Below are positions 20,240 to 29,140 of a DNA stretch of 64,000 nucleotides, one piece after another. How positions within the stretch are numbered: the first letter of the stretch is position 1; each line of letters starts with the position of its first letter. The notes beneath the pieces were generated by a model. That model was not told the DNA's origin and did no database searches. It worked only from the letters and a program-made list of their open reading frames with translations. Origin of the DNA: CAWBOY01 sp963790585 (GTDB lineage Bacteria; Planctomycetota; Planctomycetia; Gemmatales; Gemmataceae). The stretch spans positions 310,001 through 374,000 of the forward strand of contig CAWBOY010000008.1 of assembly GCA_963790585.1 (NCBI GenBank), read 5' to 3'. The position numbers were made by a program, and so were the translations under genes.

Positions 20240-20305
20240 CTGGACCTCCTTGAGAAATATGAGTAGTTCCATGCTCCGTCCATGGAGACATCATCGTAGC
20301 GCAAA

Positions 20306-21307
20306 CTACGCCGCCTTCCGCTCCGTATTCTCTTCCAAATTCAATGTCCCCCGAATCAGATACGCCGATTTCCCCTGGCTCTCGAAATAGGTCCGCGTCA
20401 CCACTTCGCCGATCAGGCCCATCGAGATAAGCTGTACCCCAACTAGCTCCAGGGTGACGCTGAGCAATAACAGGGGGTTGCCGGTCATGAATGTCGATGG
20501 TTGGGAGATGTATTTCATCCAGACGACCGCCAACAGGCTGAAGAAACCTCCTAGCATAGACAACAGACCGGCGGTGCCGAGGACGTGCATTGGCCGGGTC
20601 AGGTAGCTATGGAGAAACTTCACGGTGATGAGATCGAGCAGGACGCGCACGGTGCGCGACAGGTTGTACTTCGTCTTGCCGGCCACTCGCGGATGATGGG
20701 CGACGTCGATCTGCGCGATGCGGGCGCCTTGCATTTGCGCGAGGACGGGGACGAAACGGTGCATTTCGCCGTAAAGAGATAGCGTTACCGCCAAATCGTG
20801 GCGCATCGCTCGCAAGGTGCAGCCCATGTCGTGAATGCGTGAGCCGGTGACGTAACGGATCAGGGCGTTGGCAAACCAGCTGGGAACTTTCCGCAGGAAG
20901 AAGCCATCTTTGCGGTTCTTGCGCTGACCGAAAACGGCGTCGTAGCCTTCGGAGAGCTTGGCGAGGAGCATCGGAATGTCGGCGGGATCGTTTTGGAGAT
21001 CGCCGTCCATGGTTACGACGACGTCGCCATTGGCCGCGTCGATGCCGGCTTGCAGGGCGGGAGTTTGGCCGAAATTTCGGCGGAGCCGGATCACCTTTAG
21101 GCGCGGGTCGATTGCGGCCAGCTCTTCCAGCACGGCGTAGGAGCCGTCGGCGCTGCCGTCGTCGATAATCAGGATTTCGTAATCCTTCAAAGGCGTCGCG
21201 GCGCCGGGCTCCAGGAGGGGATCGAGGGCGAGGCAGAGCCGTTCATGCAGCGGCCGAAGGTTGTCGCGTTCGTCCCGGATCGGAATCACAACCGAAAGAC
21301 TGGTCAT
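20306..21307 (-). CDS. GT2 glycosyltransferase (polyprenyl-phosphate type) with C-terminal membrane helices
   Basis: 333 residues. The GT-A fold starts with SLSVVIPIRDERDNLRPL. IIDDGSADGS carries the nucleotide-binding Asp pair, and VVTMDGDLQNDPADIP is the metal-binding DxD region. GQRKNRKDGFFLRKVPSW and DMGCTLRAMRHDL are typical of the DPM1/ArnC/GtrB group that moves a sugar to undecaprenyl phosphate. Two C-terminal hydrophobic segments (around MHVLGTAGLLSMLGGFFSLL and PLLLLSVTLELVGVQLISMG) anchor it. It overlaps the UPF0104-type gene upstream, a pairing that suggests a membrane step in glycan or glycolipid synthesis. Confidence 0.87.
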   Translation of the reverse strand: MTSLSVVIPIRDERDNLRPLHERLCLALDPLLEPGAATPLKDYEILIIDDGSADGSYAVLEELAAIDPRLKVIRLRRNFGQTPALQAGIDAANGDVVVTMDGDLQNDPADIPMLLAKLSEGYDAVFGQRKNRKDGFFLRKVPSWFANALIRYVTGSRIHDMGCTLRAMRHDLAVTLSLYGEMHRFVPVLAQMQGARIAQIDVAHHPRVAGKTKYNLSRTVRVLLDLITVKFLHSYLTRPMHVLGTAGLLSMLGGFFSLLAVVWMKYISQPSTFMTGNPLLLLSVTLELVGVQLISMGLIGEVVTRTYFESQGKSAYLIRGTLNLEENTERKAA

Positions 21308-22308
21308 CGGCTCGAACCTCCACCTTCGATAAATTCGGAGACGTTGGATCCATCCACAGAAAGACGACGCCCGTCAGGCTCGCGGCCAAATAGACCGTAA
21401 AAGAGAGCAGGCTCAGCGAAATCGCAGCAGCTTCGGAGATGCCCGCCGGCGCCAGCAGAATCACATAACCCGCCTCACGCAAACCTAGGCCATTGAGGCT
21501 GATCGGCAGCAATGTAAGAAGCGTCACAAGTGGCACAACCACGGCATAAAAGAGCGGCGGAACGGGCAGCCCCAGCGCCTGCGCCGAGAACGGCCACGAA
21601 ACCGATGTTGGCCACCTGGACCACAACCGAGAGGGCCGTGGTCGTCCACAAAGTGGGCGTATCCTTGAGAAGCAGGACCGCGCCATCGGTGAGCTTGCGC
21701 ACTTTATCCAGCGGCCCACTGAGCCTGGGCAATGCTCGCCCCAACCTCGGTAAAATTACGTGACGAAGCAACGGCAACGAGACGAACGCGACCAGTACCC
21801 CACCGCCGAGAATGGCGACAGTGACCAACGTGGAGCGCGGCAGCGTTAATGGGCAGACCGTTACGGCCACACAGGCCAAGGCGATCAAGACGGCAAGCCC
21901 GCTGAGCCGTTCTGCCAGTACGCTCAGCACCGCCGCCACCAACCGTCCGCTTGCGGGTGCTGGACCGGTCCGCCGCGCCAGCGCGCAGGCGCGTACGACA
22001 TCTCCGCCGACGGATGTAGGCAAGAACAAGTTAAAGAACATGCCGACGAAATAATCGGTCAAGAAGGCCACGGGTGGCTCTTTGAGTCCTACCGCGAAAG
22101 CCAGCAGCCCCCAACGCCAGGCGCTCGCTGCTTGAGCGATCAGGTAGATCGCAAAAGCCAAGACCCACGCCGGCCAATAGAGCCCCGTAAATGCCGCGGC
22201 AATCTGGCGCGTATCGACGCGCCAAATCAGCACACCCAACAGAGCCACGCTTCCAACGAGGCGAACCGCCGTCTTCACGAAACCTCCGGGACCAAGATCT
22301 ACGAACAC
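21243..22308 (-). CDS. UPF0104/lysylphosphatidylglycerol-synthase-TM family membrane protein (frameshifted)
   Basis: About 350 residues with seven to eight hydrophobic segments. The N-terminal part includes LVGSVALLGVLIWRVDTRQI, FFNLFLPTSVGGDVVRACAL (the conserved NxxLPTSxGGDxVR block of this family) and AERLSGLAVLIALACV. Near 21583 the frame changes, and the remainder reads AQALGLPVPPLFYAVVVPLV, LLPISLNGLGLREAGYVILL and further helices. These proteins are flippase-like or lipid-modifying membrane proteins of poorly known role and often neighbour GT2 enzymes, as here. The C-terminal end overlaps the glycosyltransferase start by about 65 nt; a second frame would end it in an ATGA overlap, so the exact end is uncertain. 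Confidence 0.75.
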
Positions 22309-22502
22309 GTCGGCTCAAACAGGTAGGTAATTCGTGCGGCTTGGTCGGAATGATGCCAGATTGCCAAAAGTGAGGCTAGGCCAACTGAAAAGGGGAACCC
22401 GAATACAGTGGCGTGACCGCTGGCTGCTATTATAATTGAGAGTTGCGCGAGTCCGTACCGATGCAACGGATTGGATCGGACAATTACTATTGAGACCTTT
22501 CA

Positions 22503-23333
22503 ATGTCGACGCCGGCACAGTCATTCGGCCCCGCTCTGGAGCGGAGTATATACCGCCTTTATCGGGAGTTCTTCGATCGAGCCGAGAAACATCGCCGCTG
22601 GTCGCTGCGCGACGACATACCCTGGGATAAAGCGAACCCGAATCTCGACCCGGCGATAAGCCACGTCATCGAGACCTTTTGCGTCGTCGAGCTGTTTCTC
22701 CCTGATTATGTCGGCAAATTTATGCCGTTGGTTCGTGGCAGCCGCGGCCGGGCCTGGTTCGCCGCCAATTGGGGCTATGAAGAGTCGAAGCACTCGATGG
22801 CTCTGGGCGATTGGCTACTCCATTCAAAGCAGCGCACCGACGAGCAGATGGAGGACATCGGCAAGCTCGCGGTAGACAACGAGTGGAACCTGCCGACCGA
22901 CGACGTGCGGGCGCTCGCCATCTATACGATGGCTCAAGAATTGGCGACCTGGGCTCACTATCGCAATCTGCGCCACCTGGTCGGCCCGACCAACGACCCG
23001 GCGTTGCACACCTTGCTCGGCTTCGTCAGCGTCGATGAGAAAGCACATTACGATTTTTATGTCAAAGTTGTGCGCCTGCACCTCGAAGATGACCGCGAAG
23101 GGACGCTCGAACAGTTGCGCCGCGTGCTCAACGAATTCACCATGCCGGCGGTTCACCTGCTCGCCGACAGCGCCCAACGCTCCGCCGAGGTGCGCAGCCT
23201 GAACCTTTTCAACGAGGAGCTTTACTACCAGCAAGTTTTCTTGCCGATTCTGGAAGCGTTGAGCGTCGAGCGCTCGGAGATGCGGAATCGCTCGGCCCAG
23301 CGAAAGAAGTTGGTGACGCAAAAGGTTGAGTGA
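22503..23333 (+). CDS. Acyl-ACP desaturase (soluble diiron)
   Basis: 276 residues. This ferritin-like four-helix enzyme puts a double bond into acyl chains bound to acyl carrier protein, using oxygen and ferredoxin. All six diiron ligands can be placed: Glu63 (ETFCVVELFLPDYV), Glu94 and His97 (YEESKHSMALGDW), Glu146 (AQELATWAHYRN), and Glu179 and His182 (VDEKAHYDFYVK). The spacing fits the plant stearoyl-ACP and mycobacterial DesA group. No transit or signal peptide. The gene is isolated, divergent from the membrane protein gene and followed by a repeat cluster. Chain length and double-bond position cannot be read from the sequence. Complete, without frameshift. Confidence 0.87.
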   Translation: MSTPAQSFGPALERSIYRLYREFFDRAEKHRRWSLRDDIPWDKANPNLDPAISHVIETFCVVELFLPDYVGKFMPLVRGSRGRAWFAANWGYEESKHSMALGDWLLHSKQRTDEQMEDIGKLAVDNEWNLPTDDVRALAIYTMAQELATWAHYRNLRHLVGPTNDPALHTLLGFVSVDEKAHYDFYVKVVRLHLEDDREGTLEQLRRVLNEFTMPAVHLLADSAQRSAEVRSLNLFNEELYYQQVFLPILEALSVERSEMRNRSAQRKKLVTQKVE

Positions 23334-23386
23334 GCGATTCTTTATGGCGAATTAGATCGTCGCCTTTCGCTCCGCGAAAGGACCCG

Positions 23387-23600
23387 CCGTGGCCGGGGTC
23401 GGTACTCCGACCCCGGTTCTCTGTAGCAGCTAGTGCCCCGTCCAGGCTAAATTTATTGGTGGCACAGACATTCCTGTCTGTGCGGAAACCGACGAATGTG
23501 CCTTTTGCTGCACAGACAGGAATGTCTGTGCCACCAATAAATTTAGCCTGGACGGGGCACTAGGGCCACACCGGGGTCGGAGTACCGACCCCGGCCACGG
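23387..23600. repeat. Palindrome family C, split by a D element
   Basis: Left part (CCGTGGCCGGGGTCGGTACT) and right part (ending ACCGACCCCGGCCACGG) form the same palindrome as 7162-7249, but its loop is opened at CTAG by a 126-bp D element (23434-23559). The bases after it (TTGCGATTCATTGAACGAAG) resemble those after the third copy at 49020, so the repeated unit may be longer than the palindrome. Confidence 0.85.
23434..23559. mobile_element. D element: MITE-like palindromic insertion with CTAG target duplication
   Basis: 126 bp with nearly perfect terminal inverted repeats (TGCCCCGTCCAGGCTAAATT at the left, the complement at the right). Inner palindromes contain GGCACAGACATTCCTGTCTG. It is flanked by CTAG at 23430-23433 and CTAG at 23560-23563. 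The empty site exists in the family C copy at 7205-7215 (GCCGCTAGGGCC), so the element entered a single CTAG and the four bases were duplicated. It codes for no transposase. The 4-bp CTAG duplication matches the YTAR target preference of the IS5 subgroup, so such a transposase elsewhere may move it. Confidence 0.85.
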
Positions 23601-23648
23601 CTTGCGATTCATTGAACGAAGTTCCGACTCGGGACACTGCGGCCAGCG

Positions 23649-25134
23649 TTACTTTTCCAACCGTTTCCGACTCGCCTCCGCCTCGCGCTTCACGAGTGGG
23701 TTGCCCGATTCCTTCGCCAGCTTTGTGATCGCCTCGCGCGCCGCCTTGTCGCCGATGCGCTCCAGCGTCTCGATCGCGCACGGCGAGGACGTCGCTGGAG
23801 GGTGTCGCCGCCAGGTTTCCAAGCAGCGTGCGCAGTCGTTTGGTCACTTCCAGGGAGCCGGTTTTTTCCAGCTCTTGCCGTAGGTCTTGCTCTATCGCCT
23901 TGCCAATCGCGGCCAACCCGGCCGAGGCTCGCTCACGCACGGCGTATTCATCCGCATCCAGCTCGGCAATCAGCTTGGCGACATTTTTTGGATCGAGGTT
24001 GGGCACGGAAAAGTTCACATGCTCCTGAAGAAAGGGAACGCTCTTTTTAGGGTCCGTCAGCAGCTTGCCGATCGCCTGGAAAGCCTTCGGCGCATCGGCC
24101 CCGCCAAGCGTAGTCCAGAGTTCGGTCAAATCCTTTTCCGTCAGCTCCGCGGGCTTCGGCGTGGCGTCTTCCAAAGCAGTGCCGACATCGGTAAAGCAGA
24201 TCAGGGAATCATCGCCTCCCGTTACCAGGCGCTTGCCGTCTGGCGACCAATTTACCGACCAGACGACGCCCTTGTGACTCACATACGTCCGCACAACGCC
24301 AGCGCGAAACGGATCCCAAATCTGGGTCTTGCGATCCTGGCCCACCGAAGCCACCGCCCGGCCATCCGGCGAGAATGCGACTGCCCGCGCCCAACCGTTA
24401 TGAGCATTCATGACGATCCGTTCTTTGCCCGAGACGACTTCCCAAAGCCGAACGGTGTGGTCATCGCTGGACGAGGCGATCGTCCGGCCATCGGGCGAGA
24501 ACTCCGCCCAAATGACAGGGGCCGTATGACCTTTGAAGCGCTTGAGTTCCGTACCCGTGGCTACATTCCAGAGAATGAGGCTGCCATCAGACGAGGCGGA
24601 GACGAGCAGTGCGCCATCCCGCGAAAAATTGACCGACGTAACATGCCCGGTGTGTCCCCGGAGCGTGAGAGTATCCTTGCCGGTCGCAACGTCCCAAATG
24701 CGAACAGTCAAATCGTAACTTGCCGAGGCCAAGAGCTTGCCATTGGGTGAGTAAGCGACGCCATGAACAAGGTCCGTATGGCCGACGAACTTCTGCTCCT
24801 CGACCCCCGTCGCCGTGTCAAACAAGTGCAACATGCGATTGAAATGGTCCGCCGAGACAACTTTCCTGCCGTCCGGTGAAAACACCGCGGCAACGATCAA
24901 GTTCTGCGGCGCGATGAAGCTGCGAACCTGCTTGCCGGTGGTCATATCCCACAAGAGCAGCTGATTGTCGGCGCCGCCAGAAAGAAGATATTTGCCATCC
25001 GATGAATAGCTTGTGGCGCGCACGTGGTTCTTATGGCCGACGAGCTTATCGCCTTTCCAGTCCTCGCCGCTCACCGGGGGAGCGAGGAGCAGCAGGCCGA
25101 CGAGCAGGCAGAGCCGGATGCGATACGCAGTCAT
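23649..25134 (-). CDS. Secreted seven-bladed WD40 protein, paralogue 1 (frameshifted near the end)
   Basis: Signal peptide (RIRLCLLVGLLLLAPPVSG), then seven WD40-type units with SPDGK/SPDGR turns and WD or WE ends, forming one beta propeller (about residues 30-325). A helical tail follows (AFQAIGKLLTDPKKSVPFL, DADEYAVRERASAGLAAIGK). Near 23775 the frame changes; the true end reads IETLERIGDKAAREAITKLA and ends in SRKRLEK at 23649. The same tail is intact in the next gene (25181-26665), which confirms the correction. WD40 propellers bind proteins; the partner is unknown. It lies 46 bp downstream of its paralogue on the same strand, clearly a tandem duplication. Confidence 0.83.
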
Positions 25135-25180
25135 AGTTTGGCTCCGGGTTAATACGAATCCACGCGGTTGTTCGACTATC

Positions 25181-26665
25181 TTATCGCTCCAACCGCCTCC
25201 AACTCGCCTCGGCCTCTCGTTTCAACACTGGGTTGCCCGCCTCCTTTGCGAGCTTCTTGAGTGCCGCGCGAGCGCTGGCGTCGCCGATCCGCTCCAGTGC
25301 CTCCACGGCTCGGATGATGCCAACGTCCTGATCCGCTGCGTCGGCTGGGATCGCTTCCAGCAGAGACTGTAGCCGCTTGTCTACTTCCAGCGATCCTGAC
25401 TTCCCTAGATGCTGGCGCAAATCGATCTCGACGGCCTTACCCATTGTCGATAGTTCGGCACTCGCCTTTTCCCGAGTCGAGAAGTCGTCCGCATCCAGAT
25501 CGATGAGAAGCATGGCTACCTTCTTTGGATCGACGCTGGGTGCTGACTTGGCCAAAATTGCGGCCAAAAAGGGTATGCTTTGGCTCGGATCCGCCGCCAG
25601 TTTGCCGATGGCCTGATACGCCTTGGCGACGTCCGCATTGTTGAGTTCAGCCCATAGCCCTTCTAATTCTTTGTCGATCAACTTCGCGGAGGTCGACTTG
25701 GCAGCATCGAGTATGCCGCGGACATCGTAGAAATAAATCATGTTGTCGTCGCCGCCCGAGACGACTGTCTTCCCATCGGGCGACCAGGCCGCGCACCAGA
25801 CCATTCCTTTGTGTTTTTCGAAAGTTCGCAATTCTTTGCCGGTCATCGCATCCCAAACGCGGGCGGTATGATCCTCGCCGACCGAGACCATGGCCTTGCC
25901 GTCCGGTGAAAAGCGGGCGACTCGAACCCAACTTTTGTGACCGGCGCAGAGCAGCCGTTCTTTGCCCGTCGCGACTTCCCAGAGTCGAACGCTCCCGTCA
26001 TGGCAGGCCGAGAGGATCGACCTGCCGTCCGGCGAGAATTCCACCCATATAACCCCCAGGGTGTGCCCTTTGAGTAATCGGATCTCCTGGTTCGTCACGA
26101 GATCCCAAACCCGCACGGTCCGATCGGTCGACGAGGAAACGAGCCGTTTGCCATCGGGCGAAAAGCGAACGCACGCGACAATAGTCGTGTGCCCACATAG
26201 CTTTTTAAGCTCTTGGCCGGTCGCCGTGTCCCAAATGCGAACGGTCGTATCTTCGCCCGCCGTGGCCATGGTCTTGCCATCAGGCGCGAAAGCACAGTTG
26301 AAGATCGGCAGCCCGACCATCTTAGGAAACTTAACACCTTCGTTGCCGGTAGCGGTTTCAAAAATATGGTGTTCGAAAGCGCCATCAGCCGTCCCGATCC
26401 ACTTGCCGTCGGCTGAAAACGTGGCTGCGACAATCAAATTCTGCTCAGTAGCAAAGCTTCGCACCTGCGTGCCAGTGGCAAGATCCCAAAGAAACATCTG
26501 CTTCTTCGCCCCAGCCGAAAGCAGATATTTGCCATCCGGCGAATAGGCGACAGCGCGCACATGCCCCGTGTGGCCTGCCAGCTTGTCACCTTTCCACTCA
26601 TCCGCTTGCATCAGATGAAGAATCGGCACCGCGACCAGGAATAAGCAGAGACGGATTAACGCCAT
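25181..26665 (-). CDS. Secreted seven-bladed WD40 protein, paralogue 2
   Basis: 494 residues, complete. Signal peptide MALIRLCLFLVAVPILHLMQ, then EWKGDKLAGHTGHVRAVAYS begins the first of seven WD40 blades. The second (IVAATFSADGKWIG) and third (FNCAFAPDGKTMAT) are less regular; blades four to seven each carry F-SPDG and a final W. The tail has AYQAIGKLAADPSQSIPFLA, DADDFSTREKASAELSTMGK and AVEALERIGDASARAALKKL, a short helical repeat region typical of these planctomycete proteins. It has the same organisation as the 23649-25134 gene. Predicted periplasmic or surface adaptor; ligand unknown. Confidence 0.85.
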   Translation of the reverse strand: MALIRLCLFLVAVPILHLMQADEWKGDKLAGHTGHVRAVAYSPDGKYLLSAGAKKQMFLWDLATGTQVRSFATEQNLIVAATFSADGKWIGTADGAFEHHIFETATGNEGVKFPKMVGLPIFNCAFAPDGKTMATAGEDTTVRIWDTATGQELKKLCGHTTIVACVRFSPDGKRLVSSSTDRTVRVWDLVTNQEIRLLKGHTLGVIWVEFSPDGRSILSACHDGSVRLWEVATGKERLLCAGHKSWVRVARFSPDGKAMVSVGEDHTARVWDAMTGKELRTFEKHKGMVWCAAWSPDGKTVVSGGDDNMIYFYDVRGILDAAKSTSAKLIDKELEGLWAELNNADVAKAYQAIGKLAADPSQSIPFLAAILAKSAPSVDPKKVAMLLIDLDADDFSTREKASAELSTMGKAVEIDLRQHLGKSGSLEVDKRLQSLLEAIPADAADQDVGIIRAVEALERIGDASARAALKKLAKEAGNPVLKREAEASWRRLER

Positions 26666-26758
26666 TCTAACTCCGTGAAGACGCCGTTATGGACACGCCG
26701 CTATGGTAGCACGGAAGTAGACGAGGAGTGAATTCGATTCTGACAGGCCGCGCCGCTC

Positions 26759-26786
26759 TTTATATAGCCCTCGGCTTGCCGGGGGT
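26759..26786. repeat. Half copy of palindrome family E
   Basis: TTTATATAGCCCTCGGCTTG followed by CCGGGGGT matches the left arm of the full hairpin at 38081-38146. No complementary arm is present. It lies between the WD40 and zinc-ribbon genes. Confidence 0.5.
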
Positions 26787-26809
26787 AAAAACGTGACGGT
26801 ATGGATTGT

Positions 26810-27304
26810 CTATTTCCCCCGCGTATCATCCCGCGCCTGTTCTTGCTTCAGCGCTTTCAACATCCAAGGAAAGTACCCCAAGCGGAGCAGACATAACAGC
26901 CAATAAAAGAGCACCCAGAAGATCAGAATGGTAGCTCCGACGAGCCAGTTCGACGGCCATCCAAAGGCTTCACACACGTAGAAGAGTAGAATCTCACTCG
27001 ATAGAGCGGCGATTACAAGCGGACCGGCCAACGCCCACCAACGAACTCGCTCCAACAATCGCTCATTTTCTTGTTGGCGTTGAAACCATCGTGCCCATTT
27101 CGCGTTTTCAGGTTTTGCCGGATTCAACGCCTCCTCGATTTTCCTCAAACTCTCCAAATTCCGAGGTTCCCCACAAGAGGGGCAGGGATCCGCATGAGGC
27201 TTAACTTTCGCCCCGCATTGCGAACAGCGCCCGCAAGACGTACACGACTTCTGGAGGGTATAGTCGTAGGTGTTGCCACAGCCAGGGCAGACGATGTTGG
27301 CCAT
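26810..27304 (-). CDS. Double zinc-ribbon protein with two membrane helices
   Basis: 164 residues. The N-terminus has three CxxC-type pairs: CPGCGNTYDY, CTSCGRCSQCG and CPSCGEPRN, enough for two zinc ribbons. A charged helical linker follows (PENAKWARWFQRQQENERLL). Two hydrophobic segments come next (WWALAGPLVIAALSSEILLF and WLVGATILIFWVLFYWLLCL). The ribbons would face the cytoplasm. Such zinc-ribbon membrane proteins are common in planctomycetes and have no assigned function. Single gene, complete. Confidence 0.65.
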   Translation of the reverse strand: MANIVCPGCGNTYDYTLQKSCTSCGRCSQCGAKVKPHADPCPSCGEPRNLESLRKIEEALNPAKPENAKWARWFQRQQENERLLERVRWWALAGPLVIAALSSEILLFYVCEAFGWPSNWLVGATILIFWVLFYWLLCLLRLGYFPWMLKALKQEQARDDTRGK

Positions 27305-27562
27305 GAATGATCGCCCGTCAGTGATTTCTCAAATGGACTTGGTTAGCGATGGAATCATTACCGTTCCTGTAATAGTTCATCCCCAACCAACTATCCGCCG
27401 TGGTTCCGAGGTAACGCCCGACGCGAGAAGCAGAGGACTTTGGGCAGTGGACACAGACAACGGATGGCGTTAGAGTTAATTGTATCAAGGAAAACGAATG
27501 GCTTCTGAGAACCGATTGCTACCGCGAGAAGACCTCCCAAATCTAATTGGATACTCGAAGCC

Positions 27563-28951
27563 ATGCGAAAGTCCTCCCTCGCGACGCCCGGCTGCCCTGA
27601 GTTTGAGCGTCACCTGCGTTTGACGCGCCGGCGGTTTCTCACGGCGGGGTTGGTTGGCTCGACGGCTTTGTCGTTGCCGGGGGTGTTGCGGCTGCAGGCG
27701 CGCGCGGCGGATGCGGGCAAGGCGGTAGATCGGTCGAAGTCGGTCATCATTCTTTGGATGCGTGGCGGGCCGAGCCAGCATGATATGTGGGATCCGAAGC
27801 CGGATCAGCCGGAGAATATTCGGGGCGAATTCAAGCCGATCCGCACCAATGTCGCGGGAATTCATCTGACCGAGCTCTTGCCACTGAGCGCGAAGATCAT
27901 GGACCGCTGGGCGCTCCTGCGTAGCTTGGGGCATCGACCTGAGGATGGCAATGTTGGGCATTCGGACGGCGATCAGATTTGTTTCACCGGTTACAAAGCA
28001 GGGCCGAATCCCGACCTGAATGTGATGCCGAGCTGCGGCTCGTATGTCGCCAAACAGCAGCAACATCTTGATCCGGGAATGCCAGCTTATGTCATGATTC
28101 CCAAGATGGTTCCCGGTACCGGGTCAGCCTGGCTTGGGACGGCGTGCGGCCCGTTCGAGACGATGGCCGACCCGGCGGCGGTTGGGTCATTTCAGATCCC
28201 GAATATGTCGCTTCGTCAGGGCGTCTCGCAAGACGACCTGCGCGAGCAGCGCGCGATGCTGACGTCGTTTGATGGGCTGAAAGATGTCGCGGAAGCCCAG
28301 GCGCTCGACAAGTTTCAGATCCAGGCCCTCGACCTACTCCGCAGCGGCCGGGCGCAAAAGGCATTCAACCTCGATAGTGAGCCGTTGGCCATCCGCGAGC
28401 GTTACGGCTTCATGCCGGCCTTCGACCCGAACGATCCGCAACGCTGCGGTGCCCCGAATTGGGCCCAGCGCATGTTGTTGGCCCGGCGCCTGGTCGAGGC
28501 AGGGGTCAAGTTGGTCACCGTCGATCTGCGCTGGTGGGATTTCCATAAGGAAGGCTTCGATTCGCAGCGCCGCGGCTTTTTGCCACGCTGGGACCGAGCC
28601 TTTTCGGCCCTAATAGAGGATCTCGAAACGCGCGGCCTGTTGGAATCAACCCTCGTCGTTGCTTGGGGCGAGATCGGTCGGACACCCGTCGTGAACAAAG
28701 ACGCCGGACGCGACCATTGGCCCCACGTCATGAGCGCGGCCTTCGCTGGCGGCGGCGTCAAAGGAGGGCGGGTCGTGGGTTCGTCCGATAGCAAAGGGGC
28801 GATGCCACGCGATACGCCGAAGCATCCGCATGATGTGTTGGCGACGATCTATCGGCATTTGGGGATCGATACGAAGGAGACGTATCTCGACCACACGGGG
28901 CGCCCTCATCCGGTGTTAGCAGAGGGGGCGGCGATTGAGGAGTTGTTTTAG
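27563..28951 (+). CDS. DUF1501 family protein, Tat-exported
   Basis: 462 residues. A twin-arginine signal (TRRRFLTAGLVGSTALSLPG) predicts export of a folded protein. The DUF1501 core, an alkaline-phosphatase/sulfatase-like fold, is recognised by SVIILWMRGGPSQHDMWDPK, LLPLSAKIMDRWALLRSLGH, GNVGHSDGDQICFTGY, VVAWGEIGRTPVVNKDAGRD with HWPHVMSAAFAGGGVKGG after it, and HPHDVLATIYRHLGID. These proteins are present in many copies in planctomycetes, usually beside DUF1549/DUF1553 cytochrome-like genes. No such partner lies here, so this is an orphan copy. Function of the family is not established. No frameshift. Confidence 0.88.
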   Translation: MRKSSLATPGCPEFERHLRLTRRRFLTAGLVGSTALSLPGVLRLQARAADAGKAVDRSKSVIILWMRGGPSQHDMWDPKPDQPENIRGEFKPIRTNVAGIHLTELLPLSAKIMDRWALLRSLGHRPEDGNVGHSDGDQICFTGYKAGPNPDLNVMPSCGSYVAKQQQHLDPGMPAYVMIPKMVPGTGSAWLGTACGPFETMADPAAVGSFQIPNMSLRQGVSQDDLREQRAMLTSFDGLKDVAEAQALDKFQIQALDLLRSGRAQKAFNLDSEPLAIRERYGFMPAFDPNDPQRCGAPNWAQRMLLARRLVEAGVKLVTVDLRWWDFHKEGFDSQRRGFLPRWDRAFSALIEDLETRGLLESTLVVAWGEIGRTPVVNKDAGRDHWPHVMSAAFAGGGVKGGRVVGSSDSKGAMPRDTPKHPHDVLATIYRHLGIDTKETYLDHTGRPHPVLAEGAAIEELF

Positions 28952-29003
28952 AGCTACGCTGCTCCCCGTCCCCGCGTAAAATGCAATAGAACCTAACTAC
29001 CCA

Positions 29004-29032
29004 TAGCGCTCGCCTATCGGCTCGCGGTTAAA
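29004..29032. repeat. Single arm of palindrome family F
   Basis: AGCGCTCGCCTATCGGCTCG with CGG after it matches the right arm of the F hairpin at 39994-40113. It lies in the gap between the DUF1501 and protease genes. Confidence 0.55.
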
Positions 29033-29140
29033 TGGCCCCATTTGCCCTCTCGAAATTCTCGCCTCGTTCGGTTTTCGCCGCGAAGCTATAATCGCGCGGC
29101 TTTGGTCTCGCTTCGTCTCCGTTGGGAGGATCGCTGAACC

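Noticed and set aside
23330..23612. Short open frames reading AQTFLSV and related words on both strands
   Set aside because: They are translations of the D palindrome, not genes; the same words recur at 49197-49433.
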